A stretch of DNA of 64,000 nucleotides, taken from NCBI GenBank assembly GCA_033816765.1, contig CM066298.1:992001-1056000 (forward strand). Reading direction: 5' to 3'. The translations under genes were made by a program, and so were the position numbers. Of the stretch, positions 1-10,431 are shown one piece after another. Below the pieces are notes generated by a model. That model was not told the origin of the DNA. It saw only the letters and a list, made by a program, of their open reading frames with translations, and searched no databases. Numbering within the stretch: the first letter of the stretch is position 1; every line of letters begins with the position of its first letter. The DNA comes from Nothopassalora personata (lineage: Eukaryota > Ascomycota > Dothideomycetes > Mycosphaerellales > Mycosphaerellaceae).

Positions 1-24
1 GATCTCGAGAAACCAGCATGCTAG

Positions 25-687
25 CAGAAATGGAGTCAAGCATACGCTATCACTTCCAATGGGCCATCGCAAGACCTGGCCGCAGCCGTGAAGAGTTATA
101 AAAAGAACCCGTCGCAAGCACGAAAGTTGGCACTTCGGGCAATCGAGGGCCTGCTCCAGCATGATCACTTCACGGGAAAGGACCGTGTTCCCGTGACTTC
201 AGGAAGACCCGCATCTTTACCAATCCACGGTATGGCTCAGGGATCCATGCCAGGTTCGCAGCACTCGCCTGGCCACTGGGATCGTAGGCTTCGTGGCGGG
301 GCACGCTGGTTTGATCAGGCAGAGGAGGAAGAGGAGGAAGACGACGAGAGCGAGGAAGACGAAGAATTTGAAGAAGGCGAAGAAGATGCGGAAGGTGAGG
401 ACGATAATAACAAGATTGAGGACGTGGTTCGCACGTCATCTCAGGCTTTTGCTTCTCAAACATCCTCTCTTCAGGCGGGTCAGCCAGCTCCTGCTCAATC
501 GGCCTCAGGTGAGCTAGTAAGGTATATCCAAGAAGGATACCACAGGATGTTGGCAACGGGTAAGCAACACTAAGAGGCTTTTGCGGACATTGTGCAGTAT
601 CTCATGATGAAGAAGAACTTAAGCGAAGTACAGGCCAACACGGTCGTGAACCGTTGCCTCCAAGCTAGAACCTTAAGACAAGGATAG
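25..687 (+). pseudogene. 3' part of an unidentified acidic-tract protein gene, one internal stop
   Basis: An open frame enters after a stop at 22-24 and runs to a TAG at 685-687, broken only by TAA at 571-573. The frame after that TAA continues with protein-like composition for about 37 codons (FADIVQYLMMKKNLSEVQAN, then a basic end). The TAA sits in a cac-taa-gag context, so it is one C-to-T (CpA to TpA) change away from a glutamine codon, the signature RIP leaves next door. The protein has a long Glu/Asp tract (about codons 95-130 of this frame), then a Ser/Gln-rich stretch and a mostly helical tail. No in-frame ATG precedes the tract, so the 5' end lies outside the window or in another exon. 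I do not recognise the family. It could be a host gene or the last gene of a mobile element. Confidence 0.45.
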
Positions 688-830
688 CGACTTAAGGCCC
701 GGGAAGCTTTCGGAAAGGCTGAGAGGTTAATTAGCAGTGTTCTTGTTGACTATGGTAATTAGAAACTTTTGTAGCGTAGCTCTCGGTATTCTCTAATTGG
801 TTTTTGTCTAGCTAAACACCACTACTACAT

Positions 831-1006
831 TGTTGTGAATCAGGTGACCAAGGTCCATGTTAGTTAGGACTTAGCATACACACACCATATCACACTGTTT
901 TCTATAGCTAGATAGTCTTACACCTTGTAGCAATTCATAAGGGTTACTAATCCACCCTATCGTTTTAATCTAGAAGCTTGTACTCGTTAAATACCTATTT
1001 ATAACA
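831..1006 (+). repeat. Copia-1 5' LTR
   Basis: It begins TGTTGTGAATC and ends ATAACA. Compared with the 3' copy it differs at roughly 14 sites, all but one of them C/T or G/A transitions at CpA/TpG positions; one T/A transversion lies near the end (ctattt against ctatat). The 5' copy keeps more CpA/TpG than the 3' copy, so the two LTRs were mutated unequally. Confidence 0.9.
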
Positions 1007-1024
1007 GGTTATAAGCCCGGGTGC
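1007..1024 (+). other. Copia-1 primer-binding site, initiator tRNA anticodon-arm type
   Basis: The bases directly after the LTR, ggttataagcccgggtgc, match the reverse complement of the anticodon stem-loop of initiator tRNA-Met (GGTTATGAGCCC) with a G-to-A change of RIP type. Copia-class elements are known to prime from a half tRNA cut in this loop. The inference rests on remembered tRNA sequence. Confidence 0.6.
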
Positions 1025-1099
1025 TCCTCTGCCTATCCAATTTAAAACCTAAATCGTTATCGAAGCTCTATTAAGGATTAGCTTGCCTTGCTAGTGGAC

Positions 1100-3700
1100 T
1101 CGACCCTACATTTGTTTTAAGGACAACTACCTAATCGATTTAAGAACTACTACAAGAGATCGGCACTAAGTACTAGTACCGTAGTATAGCATCTAAAAGA
1201 GCTAGACTAGGTATAGAGTTTAGAAACAACACCTCTAGTAACCTAGTAAGATCCGCTAAGGACAACTAGGTGCTTAGGAAAGGCGTACAGTTCTAGGCAT
1301 AGAAATCTATGCTAATTAGCGCACTACTAGAGAAGGATCTAGTTAGATACGTAATCTATAATCTAGACTAGGTTGACCTAAAGTACGCTCTAAACAGGGT
1401 AGCTTATAATTAACCCTAAGATGTAACTAAGAATATCTAAGATAAGACTACCTAGAATAAAGCACCTTAGGACATTACTAGTAGTGCAGGATACAAAGCT
1501 GCCTACAAGCGATAGAAGAAAGAGGACATATAAGCATATAGTATTATTATAGCTAGATTGGATTCTACCCTAAGGCTAAACTTTAGAGATATAGACAAGT
1601 TAGCTAAGGAATTGTATAATTTAATTAAGGCAACATACAAGCTAGTTATTATAATTGATCTGTATAATACTCTAAAGGCAGTTAGGCACATTAAACTAGA
1701 TGCTACAAGACCTAATATATTAAAGTACTATAAAGACTTTTAAGTATAGGTGAATAATAATAAGACTACTATAGAGCAATTTATTAGATCTTCCCTAGTT
1801 AATAACAAGTTAAGGCTCAAATTCTTTTTTGTCCTCCTAGAAGGTATCTATAGATTATACTTTATTAAAGGTCTAAACTATGTCGAATAGCTTAGGACAT
1901 AGAGACACAACAATCCCCTAGAATTAACTACCCTAGAGAGAATGTTTACAACTCTTAGGAAGGAGCAAGTACCTACTACCTACAAGCCTAGTAATAGCTT
2001 TATTAGAGCATTCTTAAGTAAGAATAATAATAAGCAGTGCATATAGTGCTTACATAAGTACACTAACGCGAACTACTATAAGTAGCATCTAGAGAAGAAT
2101 CCTAGGAACAGGTCTAAGAAGGGTAAAGACACCCTAAAGGATAGGGTAAAGAAGGTAAAGGGCAGCAAATCCCCTAGGAAGAGGATTGCTATAGCAATTA
2201 ATAACCAGTTAGACTTATTATCTAATTAGGAGCATAGCTCTAATAGTAATAGGGACTAGAGATAACTATATAGGAGGTCTAGAGCAGCTATTACAGTTAC
2301 ATAACTAGTATGTATAGGAAGGACAGTAGCTACCGCATTAAACCTAATATTAATAGACAAAGTCTATAATATAGGCACATCCTTCTATATCTGCAATAAT
2401 CTTATAGACCTTTAGAATATTAGGCTAAGACTAAGGCCTGTATACTTCTTATAGGCCGTTAGGTAAGGATCTCTTACGACTAAAGGAGAATTAGAGTAGG
2501 TTATAAAGAACTATCTTAGTTAAGAGACTACCCTCCTCCTTTGTAATATGCTTTACTTACTAGAGTTAGATGCAACACTAATCTCTATAGAACTCCTATA
2601 TAAGAAACATAGAGTTTACCTAGATAGACTATCTAAAATGCTGTTCTAGAAGGACAAGCCTATAGGCTTAGTTAAGATAATGAAAAATGTTATTGTCTTT
2701 AGGAACCTTAGGGTAAAGAGGGGTTCTAGGAAGGATAAAGACAGATTAGCACTAAAAGGACTTACTGCTCTTGCATTTACTAAGCTAAGAACTAACATAG
2801 TTAGATAGCATTAAAGGCTTAGGCATATTAGAAGCATACTACTTAATGCTATAAAAGAAGTAGTTAAGGGCCTAGAAGATGTTAATACTATAGAGTTAGG
2901 GTACTATAAGACTTGTAAGCTTATAAGGTTATGAAGAGTTGTTTTAAGAATCCCTAGGAGACCTATACTAGAGGCATTAGATAAAATCTATGCTAACCTA
3001 GTTAGTCTAATCACTCTACTCTCCTATAATAGTTACGCATATTGCCTCATGCTTACGTGTGCTAAAACTAGGATAAGATAGTGCTTGCTACTTCTAAAGA
3101 AAAGTGATACTCTAATAGCAATTAAGACTTAGCTTACTATAATATGGAACCACTACAAGAAGAAACCTAAGATCTAGTTCTTAGATAGTAGTAGGGAATT
3201 TAACAACATTAAACTTAGAACATATACCTAACATAAAGGAATTAGATAGGATTTTGCATTACTATATACACCTAAGTAGAATGGAATTGCTAAAGCTTCG
3301 AACAAAGTTATTATTAATAAGGCTAGAGCTAGCTTATGAACTCTAGCTTACTATAGAACCTCTAGCCCTAGGCTATAGATTTTACATACTATATTACGAA
3401 CCGCCTCTTCAACTTAACAACAAAAAATGTACTATAGATTAACTTTAAGAAGGACCTAGGCATTAATATTAAAGAGATAGACTTAAGGAATGTAAGGAGG
3501 TTTAGATGTAAAGCATATAACATAACGACAATTACACTAAGTCTAAAAAGTTCTCTATAAGGGCGGACATATAGTAGCATATAGGATTCTAGGGTAGTTT
3601 ATTAACTAACTACCTACTATGGAAGCTATAGTAGGAGAAGGGAAAATAGGTCTATAAGATAACCTATTCCCCCTATATAACTTTTAATAAAGATTTCTTG
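1100..3700 (+). pseudogene. Copia-1 gag-protease-integrase remnant
   Basis: Degenerate coding sequence with many TAG/TAA codons. A Gag-like stretch at 1.5-2.0 kb is followed by a zinc knuckle near 2,036-2,090, where the two leading Cys codons (tgc ata tag tgc) survive and the later His/Cys positions read as Tyr, the expected RIP products. A GAG-pre-integrase motif (RLRHIRSILLNAIKEV) lies near 2,815-2,870. The integrase core follows at about 2,950-3,350 and includes LDSSREFNNIKL and TPKQNGIAKASN, the latter with the catalytic Glu region of the DDE fold changed. Order and motifs are those of Ty1/Copia. Nothing here is translatable over more than about 60 codons. Confidence 0.75.
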
Positions 3701-5089
3701 TAGAACTCGTAATACTAAATCCCTATAAGTAAGTAGGTCGCTTAGGGGGAGTAGATAGGGCAGATTGTTAAGAGCTCCTAGCTTGCTACTAGTAATAAGC
3801 ATGCTATCCTAGATAACGAGATCACCTTCCTTAGACATCCCTATAATAACCCTAAGGACCCTTACTATAAAGGTATTTACATGCCTCATAAAGGGCTACA
3901 CGAGCTAGAAGCGAGTTACTAACCCTATAAACCTTTAAGGGGAGCTATGTAGCTAGAGGGGGAGCTACTATAGTATAGTAACTAACCTAAAACACAAAGG
4001 GCTTCGCAACAAGACTCCCCTAACTAATGTTAGTCTTAGGGGGAGCATAGGATAGAAGATTCACGTCTACTATTTAGAGACACATCCCCCTAGCTCTAGG
4101 AACAGTCTCCTATAGAGCATACCTAGCTCTAGGAACAATCTCCTATAGAGCACACCTAGCTCTAGGAACAATGCCCTATAGAGCATAAGCCTTAGACTTT
4201 ATAGTCTAAAGAGCTACACTTGTAGATTAGCTTATAAAGCTAAAGTTACTAAACTACATTCTCTAAGGGAGGCTCCTAGAGACTAACTACACTTTCATTT
4301 GTACATAGCAAGACCTTTATTTATTTACAAGTATTTATAAAGCAATATCTTATTTGTTTAGAGACAGTAGAGGAAAGTTTTTATTTATTAGCCTTAAGGG
4401 CTAGATTTATTTAGGGTATTACATATCTTACTATGCTTATGTAACTAGACTATAGAGAGACCTGCTTTAGAACCGCCTTTTAAGGCAAGATCTAGTTTAT
4501 TATTATAGACTCTAATTTAGGGGAGCTATAGTAACAAAACAAAAGGAAATAGAGAAGTAGACCGCCCTTGCTTATAACGGCCATTTTATCCTTTAGCCCT
4601 AACTAAGTCACTAAGACCTAATACAAGTACACTATCTAGACTACTACTTGCTACTAAAACCACTAGAGCCTCTAGAACCCCTCTTATAGGAACTCGAGTT
4701 TAATATAGCACCCTCCTAAAAGTTATTATTAGTGCCTAAGCGCTGTAGGAACTAACGAATCAAGGTAGTAACCTTATCCTAAGAGAGGGAGTTAGAGAAT
4801 AGGAGGCGAAGCTCTAGGAGGACAGTTCTAGAACCATTACTAGGAGCCCTAGGGATGCTTAGGCGCTAGTCTACATCGCTAGGAATAAGCTAGGTAGGTA
4901 GCATCTAAAGACTATATCTAGAGGTACTTATACTAGGAGAGTATAGAACTGGAGATAGGAAGCCCTTACGTAGAGGACTACTACGCATAATAGGAGGAGA
5001 TCGACTATACTATACACTACCCTAGAATGCAGCACTAGCGGAGCGAGTATAACCTGCACTAGGCTACTAGTAGGTTCTAGATAGACTAG
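3700..5089. other. Copia-1 interior, no recognised domain
   Basis: CpA-depleted sequence continuing the element. Short coding-like stretches can be read on the plus strand (for example around 4,790-5,085), but I see no reverse transcriptase, RNase H or transposase motif. It may include an older nested insertion. Confidence 0.4.
4089..4187 (+). repeat. 33-bp tandem repeat, three copies
   Basis: Units start at 4,089, 4,122 and 4,155, each beginning cctagctctaggaaca and ending tatagagca plus one base, with one to four differences between copies. The 33-bp period keeps frame (11 codons), so it was probably a peptide repeat in the linker after the integrase of Copia-1. Confidence 0.85.
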
Positions 5090-5094
5090 CGGCA

Positions 5095-5503
5095 TGTTAT
5101 TGTCTCGTTCCAGGGCTAGTCTCAAAAGAGAGATAAGTCAAGTCACGTGGCGGTATTATTCTTTGGAGAGGCTGAAGCAAGCTGAGCGAAGATGAATGAT
5201 AGGAATAAGAGTTGTATTCCAATCAGTGAGATAGTAACATGAGTTGAACGCATCAGAACCATAAGGGTTTCTAGCGTTCCTAAATACAAAGGAGATAGAG
5301 CGTTTGCTCTCCGTGCTCTCCATGCTCTCCATGCTCTCTCGAGATCACCGAGATCAACGAGATCAAGGAGATCACTTCAGTTGCTCTCTCGGTTCCTTGG
5401 TTTTATTCCTGCGGGTGAGAGAGCACTTCTCGGGCGGAAGCGCCCACCAATTGTGGAGGTCTGATTGGTTAGCTTCCTTCAGCCCCAGATCAGAACCGTA
5501 ACA
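5095..5503 (+). mobile_element. Solo LTR of a young, un-RIPed LTR retrotransposon
   Basis: The sequence starts TGTTATTGTCTC and ends CCGTAACA. It is flanked by the perfect 5-bp target duplication cggca (5,090-5,094 and 5,504-5,508). It retains normal CpA/TpG content, unlike the Copia-1 sequence it sits in, so it inserted after that copy was mutated, or it escaped RIP because a single 409-bp unit is short. The first 288 bp match 63,713-64,000 with one visible difference. Short internal direct repeats (gctctccatgctctcc; gagatcaacgagatcaa) lie at 5,308-5,373. An apparent 65-codon reading frame inside it is not supported as a gene. Confidence 0.92.
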
Positions 5504-5508
5504 CGGCA

Positions 5509-6612
5509 CTCTACTATAGGGTCCGTAGAGAGAAGAAGCTACACTTATCGTAATAATTGTTAAGAGCGCAGTTGGTATAGCAGCCCTTAAACTATCCTAG
5601 AATAGTATAGCAGCTAGAAAAGGGAAGGTTAGATCTCTCCTTATAGCGGTTATAGGCGCTGCCGAAGTGCTAAATAAGATAGTCTATAGCGGAAGCCTAT
5701 AAGGCAGGAAGGTAGTTCTAACTACTATTAAGGTTTATAGTAATAGTGTTAGAAATGCGACCTTAAGGGTCGACTATTATATAATCAAAATCCTAGGCAG
5801 CCGCGTTAATCTAACCCTAGTTCGGTAGATTAGTAATACTACCCTTAGTAGTTAGAAGCTTCTTCTTATAGAAGGCAACCTTAAGGGATGCTATAGTAAG
5901 CTACAAGGTTATATTCTTCTTAGTGATCTTACGCCTACTCTCGATGATCTGCTTAACTAGTCTAAGTGCCTTAATAAGGGTCTTACGCTTAGAGATCCTA
6001 CTAGATGTAGGTAGACCCTTTCTACTATTACTAGGAGGACGCTTATTAGGATCTTAATCGTTACTAGAACCAGATCTACTACTAAAGACATTGCTAGTAC
6101 TACTAAACTGGTTTATAGGAGTCTACTTAACAACATCTGCTATAATGCTACTTATAAGTTAGCAACACCCTTAAAACACTATTATATATATAGCATACCT
6201 TACTAAAAGCTTCTTAAAAAGCTTTAAGAATGTGTATGTAGTAGTTGTTAGGGTGTGTAAGTGTATAGTAGTCCAAAAAGGTAGGAAGAGAGGTATAAAG
6301 TAGTATAAAGTAGAGAGAGTTGTTTAGTAAAGAACTAGCTTCTTTTATGCGTACCTACGAGGTTTGTGCGTTACTACCTAGCTAGACCTTCTTAAGCCGA
6401 GAGAACCTTCTATTTACTTCTAAAAGCGGAAAGATAAGGCCTAAGTGTATCTAAGAGTAAGTCTCTTATATATACAAATCTAACAAGATTACTGTCCTTA
6501 GCATATGCTTACTTATAGTAGAAACCTAGTATCTAGAACTAGTAAAGGTGTTCGAGACTAATATAGCAACATAGGTAATATTAAGTTAATTAGACTGTCT
6601 TTATAGTAGTTA
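5509..6612. other. Copia-1 interior after the solo LTR, no recognised domain
   Basis: CpA-depleted. The minus strand between about 6,135 and 5,810 reads as a basic, Ser/Arg/Lys-rich coding-like stretch interrupted only by RIP-type stops, which would be antisense to Copia-1. I could not assign it. No reverse transcriptase motif was found on either strand. Confidence 0.35.
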
Positions 6613-6626
6613 GTCTAAAGGGGGAG

Positions 6627-6802
6627 TGTTGTAAATTAGGTAACTAAGGTCTATGTTAGTTAGGACTTAGTATACACATACTATATTATACTGTTTTCTA
6701 TAGCTAGATAGTCTTACACCTTGTGGCAATTTATGAGGGTTACTAATCCACCCTATCGTTTTAATCTAGAAGCTTGTACTCGTTAAATACCTATATATAA
6801 CA
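6627..6802 (+). repeat. Copia-1 3' LTR
   Basis: It begins TGTTGTAAATT and ends ATAACA, preceded by the purine run aaagggggag. It is the same length as the 5' LTR and carries the heavier RIP load of the pair. Confidence 0.9.
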
Positions 6803-6807
6803 TATAT

Positions 6808-7257
6808 CTGTTTCGTCTAATTACTTGCTCGTTACATAAGTAACGTCCGATCGGAGCGTCCCGCGCTACGTTTGTGTTAACCTCTTCTAAACCTTAACTT
6901 AATTGTCTAGTCCTATACGTTTTTATCCTAGACACTTCTTACTAAATGCCTCTTCCTTCGTGTTACTTATGCGGTGGTGCGAACGCTAGTAGTACCTACC
7001 GCCGTTATAGCTATTGCCTTAAGCGAATGCCGGCCAATGCGCGAACGCTAGCTATTTAGTTAATACTTCGTAATACGAAGGAACTATCTTATAGTACTAG
7101 CTCAAAAGTCTACGTCGCTACGTTATAACTTCTAAAACTCTATAACTATAAACACTGTTTACAACTAGATTGTGTTATAACGCGACGGTGTATCTACATG
7201 AAATTAACAAGGCTTTATTATGTTGATATAATCTTGGATTGTGTAGCTTGCTATGTT
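6808..7257. other. RIP-affected spacer between Copia-1 and the Tc1 element
   Basis: No gene recognised. A short plus-strand frame from the ATG at 6,953 reads MPLPSCYLCGGANAS and contains a CxxC, possibly the start of another degraded element protein. It soon meets stops. Confidence 0.3.
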
Positions 7258-8310
7258 TTAAAACCTAGTGTACTAACCCTTAGCATTAATAACAGCTTAG
7301 CACCTGTCCTCTATACTTTTAAGGCAATGCCTAACTATATCCTTACGTATTAACTGCTATGCTTATAGTAGCGCTTTAACTAAAGCTTATGTAACTTCTG
7401 CTTTGCTTATTATATTGTCTAATTGAGGACATACTTAATATACTGCCCTCTTTAGGTGTACCTATAGGTGCTTAATTAGATTGAGATCTAGGCTATATAG
7501 AGGCCAGCCTATAAACACCTAAACACTATAATCTATGAACTATTCGCGTGCTACGTGGCTCGTATGTATTAGGGCATTATCCTATATAAAGATCTGCCTA
7601 GGCTCGTAGAAAGGAACTAGTCTAAACTCTAATGCCTTCTTGTAGGAGGTGGCTAAATAACTACCTCTCTTGCTAAGGGGATTACGCTCTATTATAATTA
7701 GTTCTAATCGTTCTTAATGCCTATAGATAGCTACCTAAACTATAATAGATACGTCTTTACCCTTCTTATATAGATTAATTATCTCTTTCTTCTATTTCTC
7801 CTTAGGAGTTCTAAAACACTACTTCCTATCCTTGCTAGAGCCTCGCTTAATAGAGCACTTATCTAAGAAGATGTATTGTATCTATCTTTCGGGGGTAAAG
7901 TATATATAATTCTAAGTAAACTAAAGCCGAAGTCTTGCGTGTTCTTCTATAAGTAGGGGACGCTTCTTGCACTTCTAATTTGTGATCCTATAGTCCTTAA
8001 GTATCCGCTTAAGTGTAGACTTGCTTAATAAGAGGCTAGTCTTCTTCTTAAGCTCTTCGTAGGTAAGGAGAGGCTCTAATCTAACAGTTCAAATAATAGA
8101 TCGCTTGTCTCGTTTATCGTACTCGAGGGGACGGCCTTTACGTAGCAGGTTGTTAAAGGAATTGCGCTTACGAATGCGCTTAAGTGTAGACTTAATAGTT
8201 GACTCTAGGAGCTTTGTCGCGTTGCTAATTTCGGACACTCGTACACTAGCTTTAGCGCGCCTATACACATTGGCCTTTTTAGCAATTGTTAATTAGGTAT
8301 TAGGCCTGCG
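7258..8310 (-). pseudogene. Tc1/mariner transposase, RIP-inactivated
   Basis: Read on the minus strand, one frame spans the whole interval with only RIP-type stops. The N-terminal part (8,290-8,000) has the paired helix-turn-helix composition of Tc1 transposases, and a CSIKRGS-type block with the first acidic residue follows. The middle contains DNALIHTS (catalytic Asp, family DNAxxH). Near 7,490-7,530 it reads GWPLYSLDLNLIKHL, where the family has WPPYSPDLNPIEHLW: the two Pro-to-Leu and the catalytic Glu-to-Lys replacements are all C-to-T or G-to-A changes. The stop is at 7,258-7,260. I did not find convincing terminal inverted repeats, and the start codon is unclear. It forms the left border of the unmutated gene region. 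Confidence 0.85.
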
Positions 8311-10251
8311 ATTGTGTGAAATTGGAGTCAAGGGAGGTCGTGGTTGTGACATTGCTATAGTGGTAAAGATAATGGTTGCAAACGCGAAGGAGACGCGGGA
8401 CGCGCCAAGACGCAGACTTTTGAACCCTGACTGTACGACGAAGCTTAAGACGAAGTCGAACAGCGTACTAGCGAGATATGGGTTCATGCCTTCCAGACCT
8501 TGCTTCAGTCGCATCCATAGAGCCGCGACCGCTTCGCTCTACTCATACTAGAGCTTGTACATCACATATGCACTTTCTGCGACTTAGATAGTGCTATTGC
8601 TCGAGACTCACACCTGGCGTTCACGACCTCACCAGCAGCTGCCATCCTTCGTTCGCCGCCTACCAACTTGCGTACGGAGCGCACGATTTCAATATACGCA
8701 ACAGACGTGTTAAACATTACTCGTCAGAGGATAGGGAGCCGGTTGTATATCTCCCCCGTCGATGTTAGCGCGGAGTCATTAGTACTGGAGAAACAATCGC
8801 ACACGATACGTCTAGACTCCTCTACAGCCTGGCTGTATCTTGTCATCACTATAGATGTTTCCGGCAGTTGTTCAATCTCATTGGAGCACGATACGAAGCT
8901 GATCGCACCAAACGGCACTTGGATTCGACTATTTCCACGCTCATGGTTTGATCGTCGAGCTACAACCCTGACGTCCTGTCAAAAAGGCCTGACTCTTAGG
9001 GATGTACAACCTACCTAGGGCTTCTCTCCACTATTCGATTGCGTGCCCTTATCGCTGTTATCCCTGAGATGGTATCGAGAGGATAAGGCCACTAAGCTAC
9101 ACCCACAAAACTCACCAAGAATGATGAGACGTATAGTTAGCGATGGAGTTCGAGGGATCACCGCTGTATTCTGTCGCGCAACCATGTTGGACGTATACTT
9201 TGACATTGGCGATGACATTGAGGCGAAGAACAAATACGACGAGTGGAACACTCAGGGCGCCGTGACATTCAGGCACGCGGACCTTTTGGAGGGACAGCAT
9301 CTCGTCGATGTCGGTGTTCGTCAATGTAGACATTGGGCCGGTTCTTCAACTGTGGCTCTGATAGTACGTTGGTCCCTACAATCTCTGAAAGGCGAACTGA
9401 CTAGTCTAGCAGTTCACGACATCTCATGGCCGTCTTATCGATCTAGTACCTGTCGTACCAGAGGACCGTTAGATGGACTTCATCTGTCATGGACTGCTTA
9501 AATAGCCTCGACAGATCGATAGTCTCTACGTTAGTAGACGACTGACGAGCACCGCGCGCGCGGTAATGGCAGCCGAAGCTACCTGGGGCGCAACATACAA
9601 TGTGCCAAAGATCGAGGACCTGTGGGCGCAATCGTTGGCAACATCATCATATTCGCCGCCGAGCTTTATGCCGGATCCTGACATGTCTATGCACCGCGAT
9701 AGTGCGGTCATAGGCCACTGCTTTGAAGCTTAGGAGCAATCGCAAGATAATATCCGACTTTGCAAAGGCATACGCACAGCAGAAAGCATCCTTGGCCAGT
9801 GGCAACCCTGGATTGGTCTCGATGTGCGGACGTACACGACGGGCGATGTTTGCTTTAAGAACACGCAGCGCAACGGCGAATGCAGATTCAAATAGTAGAC
9901 AGACACAGTAGCAGATCAGCGAAGCTGCGTGTTGCTTGACGCAGGTGGTACGTTGGTATGGTGGATGTCTCTGAGTGGCGATTGGATCGCACGCTTGGTC
10001 ATGGATGCGGAGCTATAGAGGAGATGACAATTGGTCGATACAAAACTCCGTCGCGCTTGGGACACTTCTCGTGGAGCTTTCCATTGATAGTGCATGCCGG
10101 ATTGAGCTAGGCAAATATCCCATGGTTCCTTTCTCGTTTACATCTGTTTTTCGTCGTCTTCCTTAGTGGTAGCTGTCAGGCGAAAATGACAATGCCGGCT
10201 GCAAAGCGGAAGGTCTGGCGGATCTGTTCAGAGCGTGCCGAGCCGTGAGCC
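8311..10251. other. Non-RIP region with weak reading frames, no recognised gene
   Basis: Base composition switches sharply at about 8,310 from CpA-depleted to ordinary. Plus-strand frames at 8,668-9,018 (116 codons), 9,043-9,501 (152 codons) and a discontinuous frame at about 9,750-10,040 (containing QWQPWIGLDVRTYTTGD) look protein-like in places. They are in different frames, separated by stops that I could not bridge with convincing introns. I recognise no domain. The best reading is a decayed gene or several small unidentified ones; treat the individual frames as unsupported. Confidence 0.3.
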
Positions 10252-10405
10252 CACACGTGATGTTCTAGACCCAGCCTGCACAGGGAGTCATCATCATGCA
10301 TGCTCGGCTGCGACGTTCGAAACACGCCGCAGATTGAGCATATACCTGCCACCCTATTAATAGATTCTCGGGATCTAAAAGCTCTGTCTATACAAAGCGG
10401 ATTCG
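10252..10405 (+). repeat. Direct repeat, copy A, at the 3' end of the effector gene
   Basis: It shares with 17,595-17,726 an exact cgacgttcgaaacacgcc, the block catcatgcatgctcgg, the block agattctcgggatc and several shorter matches in the same order and spacing. It lies immediately downstream of the stop of the minus-strand effector gene, so it is that gene's 3' flank. Confidence 0.7.
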
Positions 10406-10431
10406 AGGTCTGCTATCTAAGCCTGTATCTG

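Larger units (their letters stand above)
831..6802 (+). mobile_element. Copia-1: RIP-mutated Ty1/Copia LTR retrotransposon
   Basis: Two 176-bp LTRs (831-1006 and 6627-6802) bound the element. The flanking 5-mers are tacat (826-830) and tatat (6803-6807): one target duplication with a single C-to-T change in CpA context. A primer-binding site follows the 5' LTR and a polypurine tract (6613-6626) precedes the 3' LTR. Readable coding order on the plus strand is Gag, zinc knuckle, protease region, GAG-pre-integrase and integrase, which is Copia order. I could not find a reverse transcriptase. The interior is interrupted at 5,090 by a younger solo LTR. CAG, CAA and TGG codons are turned into stops throughout, so no protein can be made. 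Confidence 0.88.

Noticed and set aside
170..556. 128-codon minus-strand frame opposite the acidic protein
   Set aside because: It is an antisense shadow of the GAG/GAA-rich tract, which reads as Leu/Pro/Arg on the other strand.
5304..5501. 65-codon reading frame in the solo LTR
   Set aside because: It lies wholly within a non-coding LTR bounded by a target duplication and consists partly of short tandem repeats.
8668..9501. HET-domain incompatibility gene near the NLR
   Set aside because: Looked for because such genes often neighbour NLRs, but no HET-domain motif could be read in any frame.
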